Origin: Herbaspirillum sp. meg3
Lineage (GTDB): Bacteria; Pseudomonadota; Gammaproteobacteria; Burkholderiales; Burkholderiaceae_D
Length of the DNA: 64,000 bases
Direction: 5' to 3'
Assembly: GCF_002257565.1 (NCBI RefSeq)
Contig: NZ_CP022736.1
Span: 1,116,001 to 1,180,000 of the forward strand
Shown here: piece by piece, positions 35,340-43,540 of the stretch
Layout: each line of letters begins with the position of its first letter
How positions within the stretch are numbered: the stretch's first letter is position 1
Notes under the pieces: generated by a model
Told to the model about the DNA's origin: nothing
What the model saw: only the letters and a program-made list of their open reading frames with translations
The model's database searches: none
Translations under genes and position numbers: made by a program

Positions 35340-36137
35340 ATGAGTGAAATGAAGATGAACATGGCAGTTTTTGATGATGCCTTGTCCGCTGCAGACTTAC
35401 GCGCACTGTGCCGCAGCGGCGAATTTGACGGGCCGACCGCAGGCTATGCCGACAACCACGTGCAGGCCAATCTGATGATCGTGCCGAAGGAATACGCTTT
35501 CGATTTCCTCCTGTTCTGTCAGCGCAATCCCAAGCCTTGCCCGCTGGTGGAGGTGCTGGACGCCGGTGCATTTGAGCCGCGTACGGCGCCCGGTGCGGAT
35601 TTGCGTACCGACCTGCCGGGCTATCGCCTCTTCGAAAACGGCGTGATGATCAAAGAAGTCGCCGACATCTCCGAATACTGGCGTGACGATCTGGTGAGCT
35701 TTCTGATCGGCTGTAGCTTCTCTTTCGAGAGCGCATTGATCGAAGGCGGCATTCCACTGCGCCACATTGAGCAGCAACGCAACGTCGCCATGTACAGAAC
35801 CAATATGCCCTGCGTGCCTGCCGGGCGCTTCACCGGCAATGCGGTGGTCAGCATGCGCCCGGTCAAGAGCCGTGATGTGGCAAAGGCGGTGGAAATCACC
35901 GCCCGGCTGCCGCAAGTTCATGGTGCACCGGTACATATCGGCAATCCGCAAGCCATCGGCATCGCCGACCTGATGCGTCCCGATTTTGGCGACGCGGTCG
36001 AGATCATGGGTGACGAATTGCCGGTGTTCTGGGCCTGCGGCGTGACGCCTCAGTATGTCGCCGAACTCAGCAGGCTGCCGTTCTGCATCACGCATGCACC
36101 CGGCAAGATGTTCGTTACCGACCGGCTGAACGAATGA
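35340..36137 (+). CDS. D-glutamate cyclase family protein (DUF1445)
   Basis: A 265-residue protein of the DUF1445/putative hydro-lyase family. Typical segments: SGEFDGPTAGYADNHVQANLMIVPKEYAFDFLLFCQRNPKPCPLVEV, DLPGYRLFENG, FLIGCSFSFESALIEGGIPLRHIE, VSMRPVKSRDV, HGAPVHIGNP and FWACGVTPQ, ending ITHAPGKMFVTD. The vertebrate homologue DGLUCY converts D-glutamate to 5-oxo-D-proline. The start follows GGAGGG in the livF end. Being in one operon with a Liv transporter and divergent to 5-oxoprolinase supports a glutamate/5-oxoproline role; many bacterial homologues are annotated only as hydro-lyases, so the reaction is inferred. Confidence 0.85.
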   Translation: MSEMKMNMAVFDDALSAADLRALCRSGEFDGPTAGYADNHVQANLMIVPKEYAFDFLLFCQRNPKPCPLVEVLDAGAFEPRTAPGADLRTDLPGYRLFENGVMIKEVADISEYWRDDLVSFLIGCSFSFESALIEGGIPLRHIEQQRNVAMYRTNMPCVPAGRFTGNAVVSMRPVKSRDVAKAVEITARLPQVHGAPVHIGNPQAIGIADLMRPDFGDAVEIMGDELPVFWACGVTPQYVAELSRLPFCITHAPGKMFVTDRLNE

Positions 36138-36157
36138 GGTAAGCGCAAACGACACGG

Positions 36158-36179
36158 CGATCAAGCATTCGCTTGATCG
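36158..36179 (+). repeat. Intercistronic hairpin
   Basis: CGATCAAGC and GCTTGATCG form a 9-bp stem with an ATTC loop, 20 bp after the cyclase stop. With no T run it is better read as an RNA processing or stability hairpin than a terminator. Confidence 0.55.
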
Positions 36180-36227
36180 TCCACCAATCCCAGCGGTGGG
36201 TTCGCCTGCCAAGAACCAAGGAATTTT

Positions 36228-36815
36228 ATGTTGACGCATAAATCCCTGTTGGAAGCGTACGTCTACGCAAAAGACAAATGCTGTCCTTCACTGATCCACG
36301 ACATCTACGAGCCCAATGCGGTGCTCAGTATTTCGACCTCCGCCAGCGCGGTGGCCTTTCCGCCGCTGGTCGTGGGCGCCGAAGGCATCGCGCAGACGCT
36401 GGTGACCGATTTCGCCAAACGCTTCACGCTTTGCCGCACTTATTACATCTGCGACGAGCTGGAAGTACGCAACGGCCGCATCGAGCAATTGCCGTGGCTG
36501 GTACTGATGCGCGAAGAAGAAACCGCCTCGCTGCGCATCGGGCGCGGCTACTACAACTGGCAGCTCAATGAACATCCGGAAGAACTCTGGCGCGCCAGTG
36601 AGATGCATATCCGCATCGATCACATGATGCTCATCGCCGACATCGCCGGCGACCTGTTGCAGACGCTGCAATCGTTCTTGCCCTATCCATGGCTGCCGGC
36701 GCGTGTGCTGGATTCGTCATTCGGTTTCATCGGCGACAGCAATCCGGCGTTCGCCTTCCTGAAGGAATTCCGGAGCAACAAGTTCGAGCTGCCACGCGAG
36801 CGGCTGTCCGCTTAG
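36228..36815 (+). CDS. Uncharacterised protein, possibly NTF2/SnoaL-like
   Basis: A 195-residue soluble protein. The first 130 residues look like a cone-shaped alpha+beta (NTF2/SnoaL-like) domain: LLEAYVYAKDKCCPSLIHDIYEPNAVLSIS, VVGAEGIAQTLVTDFAKRF, and strand-like LRIGRGYYNWQL. The remainder is a helical tail with FLPYPWLPARVLDSSFGFIGD. The fold is my reading of the pattern; no catalytic residues can be named. AAGGAA precedes the ATG. It follows the D-glutamate cyclase gene by 90 bp on the same strand. Confidence 0.7.
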   Translation: MLTHKSLLEAYVYAKDKCCPSLIHDIYEPNAVLSISTSASAVAFPPLVVGAEGIAQTLVTDFAKRFTLCRTYYICDELEVRNGRIEQLPWLVLMREEETASLRIGRGYYNWQLNEHPEELWRASEMHIRIDHMMLIADIAGDLLQTLQSFLPYPWLPARVLDSSFGFIGDSNPAFAFLKEFRSNKFELPRERLSA

Positions 36816-36840
36816 TTGGCTGAGTTGGCTGAGTTGGCAG
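36813..36840 (+). repeat. Short tandem repeat of GTTGGCTGA
   Basis: GTTGGCTGA is repeated almost three times directly at the end of the preceding coding region, beginning in its stop codon. It is short and may be a replication-slippage tract only. Confidence 0.6.
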
Positions 36841-37038
36841 AGCAGAAAAAGAATAGCGACGCGCAGACCGCCACAGCACTGCGCGTCCGGAAGTTCTCTT
36901 TGAACGCGACAAGACAACGGCCATTGTCGTCGCCGGAGGAGAGCAGGCGCATATCGGCAAAGAGGAAGGGCGCGCACAAAGCTTGGCCGGTAAGCGGTTT
37001 TTGGGTTTGATGCAATTTCATTTAATCGGGGAGTTTCA

Positions 37039-38115
37039 ATGAAACATAAAGTCTTGGCTGCAGCGGTGCTTGCCGCAGTCGGCATCCAGGCAGTACCTGC
37101 GCTGGCGCAATCGTCGGTCACGATCTACGGTCTGATCGATACAGGTCTGGTAGTCGAAAGCGGCGGCGCAGCAGGTCACGTCACCAAACTGACCAGCGGC
37201 ATCAGCGGTGGTTCGCGCATCGGCTTCAAGGGCACGGAAGATCTGGGCGGTGGCATGTCTGCGCTGTTCCTGCTTGAAACCGGCTTCCAGAATGACACCG
37301 GTGCATTGGGTCAGGGCGGTTTGCTGTTCGGCCGTCAAAGCTATGTCGGTCTGGGTGGCGGCTTCGGTACGGTGACAGCCGGTCGCCAGTACACGCCGCA
37401 ATACCTCGTGCTGTCGGCTGTCGATCCTTTTGGCACCGGTTACGCCGGCGATGCTGCCAACCTGATGCCGAACACCGGCAACGGTGCCAGCCGTATGGAC
37501 AACACCGTCAAGTACGCTTCGCCGAGTTTTGGTGGCGTGACAGGTGAACTGGCTTACGGCTTCGGCGAAACTGCCGGCAGCACCAAAGCCGCCAGCCAGA
37601 TCGGCGCAGCCATCGGCTATGCCAATGGTCCGTTGTATGTCCGCCTGGGTTTTCATGGCCGCAACAACGACACGACCACGACTGAAACAGGATCGGGCCG
37701 CAGCACGCTGCTGGGCGCAACCTACAACTTCGGTCCGGTCAAGCTGCATGGCGCCTACGGCATCAACAAGGGCCTCAACAGCTCGCCGCTGCGCAACACG
37801 ACCAATCCTTACGGCACCAGCGCCATCGTCGCCTCCACCGACAGTGCCGACATGCTGGTTGGCGTGACCGTTCCGTTTGGCGCGCAGCATACCTTCCTGG
37901 CGTCTTACATCCACAAGGATGACAAGACCAGGCTGAACCAGGATGCGGATCAGTTCGCTCTGGGCTATCGCTACGCGATGTCCAAACGCACCGACCTGTA
38001 TGCCATGTACGCCCACATCAAGAACAAGAACGGTGCGCCTTACACCGTTGGCAGTTCGATTGAAGCGGGCAGCGGCAACAGCGCCTGGAATATGGGTATC
38101 CGCCACACGTTCTAG
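37039..38115 (+). CDS. Outer-membrane porin (Neisseria/Burkholderia type)
   Basis: A 358-residue trimeric 16-strand porin. Signal peptide ends in PALAQS; the mature start SSVTIYGLIDTGLVVESGG and SRIGFKGTEDLGGGMSALFLLETGFQNDTG are hallmarks of betaproteobacterial porins. RQSYVGLGGGFGTVTAGRQYTPQY contributes to the constriction loop region. The protein ends IRHTF, with terminal Phe for outer-membrane insertion. GGGGAG precedes the ATG. It lies 220 bp after the Liv operon and may supply the same solutes, but general porins of this kind are abundant in the group. Confidence 0.93.
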   Translation: MKHKVLAAAVLAAVGIQAVPALAQSSVTIYGLIDTGLVVESGGAAGHVTKLTSGISGGSRIGFKGTEDLGGGMSALFLLETGFQNDTGALGQGGLLFGRQSYVGLGGGFGTVTAGRQYTPQYLVLSAVDPFGTGYAGDAANLMPNTGNGASRMDNTVKYASPSFGGVTGELAYGFGETAGSTKAASQIGAAIGYANGPLYVRLGFHGRNNDTTTTETGSGRSTLLGATYNFGPVKLHGAYGINKGLNSSPLRNTTNPYGTSAIVASTDSADMLVGVTVPFGAQHTFLASYIHKDDKTRLNQDADQFALGYRYAMSKRTDLYAMYAHIKNKNGAPYTVGSSIEAGSGNSAWNMGIRHTF

Positions 38116-38198
38116 GCGTCTCTCCGGAAGCAGCGTGGTGTGGATGAATGGTTCCTGGAAAAACACTCATCCGCCGATGCCGCTCTCCGGGCCTGATT

Positions 38199-38280
38199 GC
38201 CGGCGGCTTTGAGAATCGTTGACCTGCCTGGCCGGTATCCAGGCAGGTGAATAGATTCTTTCTTGAGGAAAGCCGCCGGC
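38199..38280 (+). ncRNA. Long composite hairpin between porin and chemoreceptor genes
   Basis: Three nested pairs of arms form one stem: GCCGGCGGCTTT (38199-38210) with AAAGCCGCCGGC (38269-38280); AGAATC (38212-38217) with GATTCT (38254-38259); ACCTGCCTGG (38222-38231) with CCAGGCAGGT (38239-38248), closing a 7-base loop. That is 28 base pairs in 82 bases. It is followed by no T run and precedes the chemoreceptor start by 56 bases. It could be a structured leader, a processed 3' end of the porin message or a small RNA. Confidence 0.5.
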
Positions 38281-38336
38281 CAGGTGAGTTCTACGCATCT
38301 CTGCAGTTGTGAATCATGAAACATGAGGGGTAGCAA

Positions 38337-40001
38337 ATGAAAAAACTGACTCACCTGAAAATAGGACAACGCCTGGGCCTCGGCTTCGGCACCGTCATTC
38401 TGCTGATGCTGGCGCTGACCGTGATCGGCGTGTACCGCCTGAACCAGATCAACGGCAACATTCGCAGCATCGCCAACGATTACTATCCGCGCACCGTGAT
38501 GGCGAACACCGTCAAGGGGGCGCTCGACGAGACTGCACGCAGCATGCGCAACCTGCTGTTCATGAGCACCGTCGATGAGATCAAGGGCGAGCTGGATGCC
38601 ATTGCACGTGCTGGCGGCACCATCGACGACACACTCAAACGCCTCGCGAAGGACACTCGCTCCGCTGAAGGAAAGCGCATGCTCGACGCGGTCAACGCTG
38701 CGCGCACGCAATACACGCCGGTACTCAACAACTTTCTGGCGGCAGTCAAGGATGGCCAGGTCGAGCAGGCACGAGATCTGATTCTGCCGGAGATCGCGCC
38801 TTATCAGGTTGCCTACTTCAAGGCCTTGGACAATCTGATCACTTTTCAGGGGCGCGGCATGGAACAGGCCGGGCAAGAGGCCGAGCAGGTATCCGGCGCA
38901 GCCAGCGTGCTGATGATCGCCATGGCCAGCATCGCCACCTTGCTTGCCGTGCTGGTCGGCTACTCGGTCATGCGCAGCATCACGCGACCGCTCAATGCCG
39001 CCATCAATATCGCCGAACGTGTTGCCGGCGGTGACTTGTCGGTGCGTGTTGAAAGTACGTCGCAGGACGAAACCGGCAAGCTGTTGGCGGCGCTGCAAAA
39101 CATGCGCGACGGCCTGGTCAGCGCCGTGATGCAGGTGCGAGACGGCTCCGATGCGATTTCGGTCGCCGCGCGCGAAATCGCCGACGGCAACGCCAATCTG
39201 TCGGCACGCACCGAGCTGCAAGCCAGCACGCTGGAAGAGACGGCCAGTTCCATGCTGGAGCTGACCGACGCCGTCAACCACAACGCCGACAATGCACGTC
39301 AGGCTAACCAACTGGTGCTGAACGCGTCGCAGGTCGCGATGCAAGGCGGCAAGGTGGTCACGCAAGTCGTCAGCACCATGAAGGAAATCAAGGATAGTTC
39401 GCGTCAGATCGTCGAGATCATCGGCGTCATCGACGGCATTGCTTTCCAGACCAATATTCTGGCGCTGAACGCCGCAGTCGAAGCAGCCCGAGCCGGTGAG
39501 CAGGGCCGCGGTTTTGCGGTGGTGGCCGCAGAAGTACGCGGGCTGGCGCAACGCAGCGCCTCGGCAGCGAAAGAAATTGCCGGTCTGATCCAGAACTCAG
39601 TCAAGAAGGTCGACGCCGGCAGCGAACTGGTGGACGCCGCCGGCAACACCATGCAAGACATCGTGCGCAGTGTCAAACATGTCGCCGACATCATGGTGGA
39701 AATTTCTGCTGCCAGCGAAGAACAGAGCGCCGGGATTCGCCAGATCAACGACGCCATCGAGCAGATCGACGATATGACGCAACAGAACTCAGCGCTGGTG
39801 GAGCAGGCCGCCGCCGCGGCGCAAAGCATGCACGATCAGTCGGTGGCGCTGGGTCACGCCGTGGCGATCTTCAAGACTGACCTGGGCAGTGAATCTGCCG
39901 CGGATAGCAATGCGCCGGTGGAACTCAAGACGCTGGAAATTCCGGACGGCGGCAAGCGCGGTTTGTTGCGCATGGCGTCCGCGCGTCGCCTGCATGGTTG
40001 A
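38337..40001 (+). CDS. Methyl-accepting chemotaxis protein (4-helix-bundle sensor)
   Basis: A 554-residue chemoreceptor: MKKLTHLKIGQRLGLGFGTVILLMLALTVIGVYRL gives TM1 at about 14-32, followed by a helical 4HB_MCP-type periplasmic domain to about 190, TM2 at about 192-212, a HAMP domain and a long signalling coiled coil with IDGIAFQTNILALNAAVEAARAGEQGRGFAVVAAEVRGLAQRS. The C-terminal linker has no NWETF tether. The ribosome site is GAGGGG nine bases upstream of the ATG. Its ligand is unknown; its neighbours (porin, Liv operon) suggest an amino-acid-related attractant, which is inference. Confidence 0.93.
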   Translation: MKKLTHLKIGQRLGLGFGTVILLMLALTVIGVYRLNQINGNIRSIANDYYPRTVMANTVKGALDETARSMRNLLFMSTVDEIKGELDAIARAGGTIDDTLKRLAKDTRSAEGKRMLDAVNAARTQYTPVLNNFLAAVKDGQVEQARDLILPEIAPYQVAYFKALDNLITFQGRGMEQAGQEAEQVSGAASVLMIAMASIATLLAVLVGYSVMRSITRPLNAAINIAERVAGGDLSVRVESTSQDETGKLLAALQNMRDGLVSAVMQVRDGSDAISVAAREIADGNANLSARTELQASTLEETASSMLELTDAVNHNADNARQANQLVLNASQVAMQGGKVVTQVVSTMKEIKDSSRQIVEIIGVIDGIAFQTNILALNAAVEAARAGEQGRGFAVVAAEVRGLAQRSASAAKEIAGLIQNSVKKVDAGSELVDAAGNTMQDIVRSVKHVADIMVEISAASEEQSAGIRQINDAIEQIDDMTQQNSALVEQAAAAAQSMHDQSVALGHAVAIFKTDLGSESAADSNAPVELKTLEIPDGGKRGLLRMASARRLHG

Positions 40002-40045
40002 TGCAGACCGGTCCATTTTTTGACAACACAGACTGAACATTCACT

Positions 40046-40627
40046 ATGCCGACCGACAAGAAAAACGTGAGGGCTGGCGCAAAGACCAGTGTAAAGGCTA
40101 ACTTCGCCCAGCCAGGAAACAGCCCCAGGGTACCTATCGTGTCTTCGTTGCACCTCGCCTCGGGGAGAAGCAAGGAATTGAGCGAATTCGAATTCGGCAT
40201 GATCATCGCCAACAATGCCTTCAATCGTTGGATCGTACGTTGCATCTCCGCCGCCGGCATGAAGGATATGACGCCCACTGACGTATTGGTGCTGCATCAC
40301 ATCAATCACCGCGCGCGTGAAAAGAAGCTTGCCGATATCGCCTTCATTCTCAATATAGAAGACGCCCACATCGTCAACTATTCACTCAAGAAGCTGCACG
40401 CGCAGGGCCTCGTCAATACCGAACGGCGCGGCAAGGAAGTCCTGTATTCGACCAACGAGGCGGGGCAGGATTTGTGCAAACGCTACTACGAAATACGTGA
40501 GCGCCTGCTGGTGTCCGGTTTGACGGGCGACGATGCGGAAAGCTTCGAGTTGGCCGAACTGGCGCGCTTTCTGCGAATCCTTTCCGGCTTGTACGAACAG
40601 GCGGCGCGTTCTGCGACGTCGATGTAG
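40046..40627 (+). CDS. MarR-type winged-helix regulator
   Basis: A 193-residue transcription factor. A polar, basic N-terminal tail of about 45 residues precedes a MarR-like domain (FEFGMIIANNAFNRWIVRCISAAGMKDMTPTDVLVLHHINHRAREKKLADIAFILNIEDAHIVNYSLKKLHAQGLVNTERRGKEVLYSTNEAG), with the recognition helix and the wing clearly visible. It belongs to the variant of predicted MarR regulators found with amino-acid transporter loci. The ATG has a poor ribosome site, so the start could be further in. It ends the plus-strand block and is the best local candidate to control the Liv/oxoprolinase genes. Confidence 0.8.
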   Translation: MPTDKKNVRAGAKTSVKANFAQPGNSPRVPIVSSLHLASGRSKELSEFEFGMIIANNAFNRWIVRCISAAGMKDMTPTDVLVLHHINHRAREKKLADIAFILNIEDAHIVNYSLKKLHAQGLVNTERRGKEVLYSTNEAGQDLCKRYYEIRERLLVSGLTGDDAESFELAELARFLRILSGLYEQAARSATSM

Positions 40628-40652
40628 CGGTGCACCGAGCCGGCCAGTCCTG

Positions 40653-42113
40653 TCAGTTGTTGATGAGTTTCAGGATACGCTGCGCCAGCGCTTCTATCGT
40701 CGTGGCGCTGTCGATATTGGTAAAGCCAAGCAACAATCCCGGTTGCACCTGATGTTGGACAGAACGTTGCGACAGCGTGTGTGCATACATGCCGTCCTTG
40801 CGCATGGCTTCCGCCAGCGGCTTGTCTGAACGCCGTCCGCGCATGCGCAAAATCATGTGCATGCCGCCGGGTTGGGAATCGACGCGCAGGTATTTTCCCA
40901 GCAGGCTGTCCACTCCTTCTACAGCGACCTTGCGCCGCTCGCCATAGAGCTTGCGCATGCGTTGCACGTGGCGCGCAAAATGGCCGTCGGCAATGAAGTC
41001 GGCGACGATGCTTTGCGTCAGCGCCGGACTGCCGCTGAACATGGTCTGGCTGACGGCGGCGAAGCGCTCTATTTGCGATGCCGGCACCACCAGATACGCC
41101 AGCCGGATACCCGGAAACAACACCTTGCTGAAGGTGCCTGCGTAGAGCACGCGTCCATCGCGGTCCAGACTCTGCAGCGCAGGCAGAGGGCGACCGACAT
41201 AGCGGTACTCGCCGTCATAGTCGTCTTCCACGATCCAGGCATTGGCGCGCGTGGCCCAGTCGAGCAAGGCAAAGCGGCGTTGCAATGACAGCGACACGCA
41301 GAGCGGACTCTGATGCGCCGGTGTGACGATGGCGGCACGTGCACGCGGCGCAGCCTGCACACCCAACTCAACCTGAATGCCCTCGCCATCGACCGGTACC
41401 GGCACCGGTGTTACACCCGCCTGCATCAGCGCCTGTCCGGTCGGCATATAGCCGGGATCTTCCGTCCATACCTTGTCGCCTGCCTTGAACAGGGCGCCTG
41501 TAATCAATTGCAGCGTCTCACGATAGCCGGACGTGACGAACACCTGTTCAGGCGTGCACGCCACACCACGCGACAATTGCAGATAGGTGGCGATTTCATT
41601 GCGCAGCGCGGCGACGCCGGCATACGGCGGATAAGTCATGTCGCGCTGCGCAGTGGCGCGTATCGTACGTGCCGCCAGCCGCGACCAGAGCTTGCGCGGA
41701 AAAGCATCGAGCGCAGGTAATCCCATCTGAAATGGCAGCGGCAGTGGCTGTGATGCAGTCAGAGGGAGTGCCGGTGCGGCATTCGCCGAGACAGCGGTGT
41801 TGCTGCGTACCGGCGGCACGATTTTGCCGGCGTGAGGATGTACGCCGGGCTTCAATCCCAGTGTCACGATGGTGCCGGCCTGGCCGCGTGTCTCGACATA
41901 ACCCTCTGCACTGAGCAGTGAATAGGCTGCTTCGATGGTGCCGCGCGCGACGCCGAGTTCTTCCGCCAGCGCCCGGGCCGAGGGGATGCGGTCGCCGGGT
42001 TTGAGCAACTGGTCGGCGATGGCATTGCGAAAACGCGTATAGATCTGCCGGTAAAAAGGCTCGCCGGACGAAAGATGCAGCGGCAACAGATCACGCAGTG
42101 AGGATTTAATCAT
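40653..42113 (-). CDS. MocR-family regulator (GntR helix-turn-helix plus aminotransferase domain)
   Basis: A 486-residue PLP-dependent regulator. Residues 10-80 form a GntR winged helix (EPFYRQIYTRFRNAIADQLLKPGDRIPSARALAEELGVARGTIEAAYSLLSAEGYVETRGQAGT). From about 115 a class I aminotransferase fold follows; YAGTFSKVLFPGIRLAYLVVP contains the PLP-binding lysine and EDDYDGEYRY the cofactor Asp. Such proteins sense PLP, GABA, taurine or amines. A 14-base palindrome overlaps its start codon, and a GNAT gene is divergent 95 bp away, making it a likely target. Confidence 0.92.
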   Translation of the reverse strand: MIKSSLRDLLPLHLSSGEPFYRQIYTRFRNAIADQLLKPGDRIPSARALAEELGVARGTIEAAYSLLSAEGYVETRGQAGTIVTLGLKPGVHPHAGKIVPPVRSNTAVSANAAPALPLTASQPLPLPFQMGLPALDAFPRKLWSRLAARTIRATAQRDMTYPPYAGVAALRNEIATYLQLSRGVACTPEQVFVTSGYRETLQLITGALFKAGDKVWTEDPGYMPTGQALMQAGVTPVPVPVDGEGIQVELGVQAAPRARAAIVTPAHQSPLCVSLSLQRRFALLDWATRANAWIVEDDYDGEYRYVGRPLPALQSLDRDGRVLYAGTFSKVLFPGIRLAYLVVPASQIERFAAVSQTMFSGSPALTQSIVADFIADGHFARHVQRMRKLYGERRKVAVEGVDSLLGKYLRVDSQPGGMHMILRMRGRRSDKPLAEAMRKDGMYAHTLSQRSVQHQVQPGLLLGFTNIDSATTIEALAQRILKLINN

Positions 42114-42125
42114 GGACTAGTCCAT
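42112..42125. promoter_or_regulatory. Palindrome over the MocR start codon
   Basis: ATGGACTAGTCCAT is a perfect 14-base palindrome spanning the MocR ATG and leader, in the 95-bp divergent region with the GNAT gene. It may be an autoregulatory site. MocR proteins usually prefer direct repeats, so this is tentative. Confidence 0.4.
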
Positions 42126-42208
42126 ATGTTATTTCTTGGATCTGTGCATTATGCCATCGGATCATTAAGATGCAGGCTCGATTAGTTTGTGCTGGAAGGA
42201 GAGCAAGC

Positions 42209-42733
42209 ATGCAACAGAACCGCGATGTCGTGGATCAATCAGTGGAATCAGCGAAATCAGCAGCAGCATCAGCAGCAGCGTCAGGCGGCGATGTCTTGCG
42301 CCACGCCGATACCCAGGAATCCCTGCGAGCCTGTTACGCAGTGATGAAGCAGTTGCGGCCGCACTTGAAGAGCGAAGAAGATTTCCTCGAACGCATTGCG
42401 CGTCAGCAGACGCAGACCTACCGTCTGCTGGCGGCATGGGAAGACGGACAGGCGGTGGCGCTGGCCGGCTATCGGTTTCAGGAGAATCTGGTGTATGGCA
42501 AGTTTCTCTACGTCGATGACCTGGTCACTGCGGAAACCGCACGCGGCAATCGCTGGGGCGCACGCTTGCTGGATGCGCTGACGGTCGTCGCAGAGCAGGC
42601 GGGATGCATGAGGCTGGTGCTCGATACCGGGTTGGGCAATGCACTGGCGCAGCGTTTCTATTTCCGCCAGGGATTGCTGACCAGCTCGATGCGTTTCGGC
42701 AAACCGATCAACCCAATGAAGGCAATCGTCTGA
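42209..42733 (+). CDS. GNAT family N-acetyltransferase
   Basis: A 174-residue acetyltransferase. A low-complexity Ser/Ala tract (AKSAAASAAASGG) near the start is followed by the GNAT fold: YRLLAAWEDGQAVALAGYRF, the acetyl-CoA motif YVDDLVTAETARGNRWGARLLDALTVVAEQAGC and LVLDTGLGNALAQRFYFRQGLLTSSMRF. The start is the ATG after AAGGAGAGCAAGC. It is divergent from a MocR regulator, a common arrangement, so its substrate may be an amine or amino acid. No substrate residues can be named. Confidence 0.88.
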   Translation: MQQNRDVVDQSVESAKSAAASAAASGGDVLRHADTQESLRACYAVMKQLRPHLKSEEDFLERIARQQTQTYRLLAAWEDGQAVALAGYRFQENLVYGKFLYVDDLVTAETARGNRWGARLLDALTVVAEQAGCMRLVLDTGLGNALAQRFYFRQGLLTSSMRFGKPINPMKAIV

Positions 42734-42771
42734 GCGCGGTATTCGTCATTATTTTTTAGAAGGAATGTTTC

Positions 42772-43401
42772 ATGAAATTGTTTCACGTTGATGCCAGCGC
42801 CAAGCGCGAATGGTCCAATTCGCGCGCCTTGTCGCGTCACTTTATCGACCTGCTGAAGCAGCAGCGCCCGGACGTCGAGGTGGATTATCTCGACGTCAGC
42901 GTGGATACGCCGGCACACGTCGATGAGCTCTTTACCGTAGCCACTTACACACCCGAAGCGGATCGCACGCCAGCCATGAAGCAGGCGCTGGAAGCCTCCG
43001 ACGCCTTGTGTGCACGACTGCTGGCGGCAGACGCCTACGTATTTGCCATGCCGATGTACAACTTCTCGATGCCGTCATCCTTCAAGGCCTTCATCGACAA
43101 CATCGTACGCACCAATCTGACTTACAAGATTGGTGAAGACGGCAGCTACGTCGGGCAGCTGGCGGACAAGGTATTGTTCATCACCACGCGCGGCGCGGAT
43201 CTGCGTCCCGGCACGCCCTTCAGCGCGATGGATGCGCTGACGCCGGCATTGCGTGCAGCCTTCGGCTTCATGGGCGTTGCCGCCCCGACTTTTGTCGATG
43301 CGCAGCCGCTGACCTTCAGCGCCGCCGAAGAGCGCGAAGCGGCGCTGGTGCGCGCCAAAGCCGAACTGGCGGCAGTTGCCGGACAGTGGGCTGCGGCCTG
43401 A
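42772..43401 (+). CDS. azoR: FMN-dependent NADH-azoreductase
   Basis: A 209-residue flavodoxin-fold quinone/azo reductase. MKLFHVDASAKREWSNSRALSRHFIDLL holds the FMN-phosphate site, PMYNFSMPSSFKAFIDNIVRTNLTYKIGEDG the isoalloxazine-contacting loop, and ITTRGADLRPGTP the second FMN loop. Length fits AzoR (about 200). AAGGAATGTTTC precedes the ATG. It lies 38 bp after the GNAT gene in the same direction, so both may be under the MocR regulator, and a terminator follows. Confidence 0.9.
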   Translation: MKLFHVDASAKREWSNSRALSRHFIDLLKQQRPDVEVDYLDVSVDTPAHVDELFTVATYTPEADRTPAMKQALEASDALCARLLAADAYVFAMPMYNFSMPSSFKAFIDNIVRTNLTYKIGEDGSYVGQLADKVLFITTRGADLRPGTPFSAMDALTPALRAAFGFMGVAAPTFVDAQPLTFSAAEEREAALVRAKAELAAVAGQWAAA

Positions 43402-43460
43402 AGAACTGAAAAGTTGAATTCAGATGACGCTTGAAGTGCATGTCTGAAGTGTGTCAAATA

Positions 43461-43495
43461 AAAACGGCGAACACTTGGTGTCCGCCGTTTTTTTT
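43461..43495. terminator. Bidirectional intrinsic terminator
   Basis: AAAACGGCG-A-ACAC pairs with GTGT-C-CGCCGTTTT around a 3-base loop, with T8 on the plus strand and A-rich flank on the other. It separates the convergent azoreductase and Tat-exported hydrolase genes. Confidence 0.85.
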
Positions 43496-43540
43496 ATAGC
43501 GTCAATGAATGCTTAAGCCTGACTCTGGCTTATGGTTTGC

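Noticed and set aside
36816..37010. Short frame with repeated Leu-Ala-Glu codons after the NTF2-like gene
   Set aside because: It arises from a 9-base tandem repeat, lacks an ATG and ribosome site, and its later part has no protein-like pattern.
38112..39551. Open frame of about 480 codons antisense to the chemoreceptor
   Set aside because: Antisense of the conserved chemoreceptor signalling helix; similar shadows appear opposite the other two chemoreceptors.
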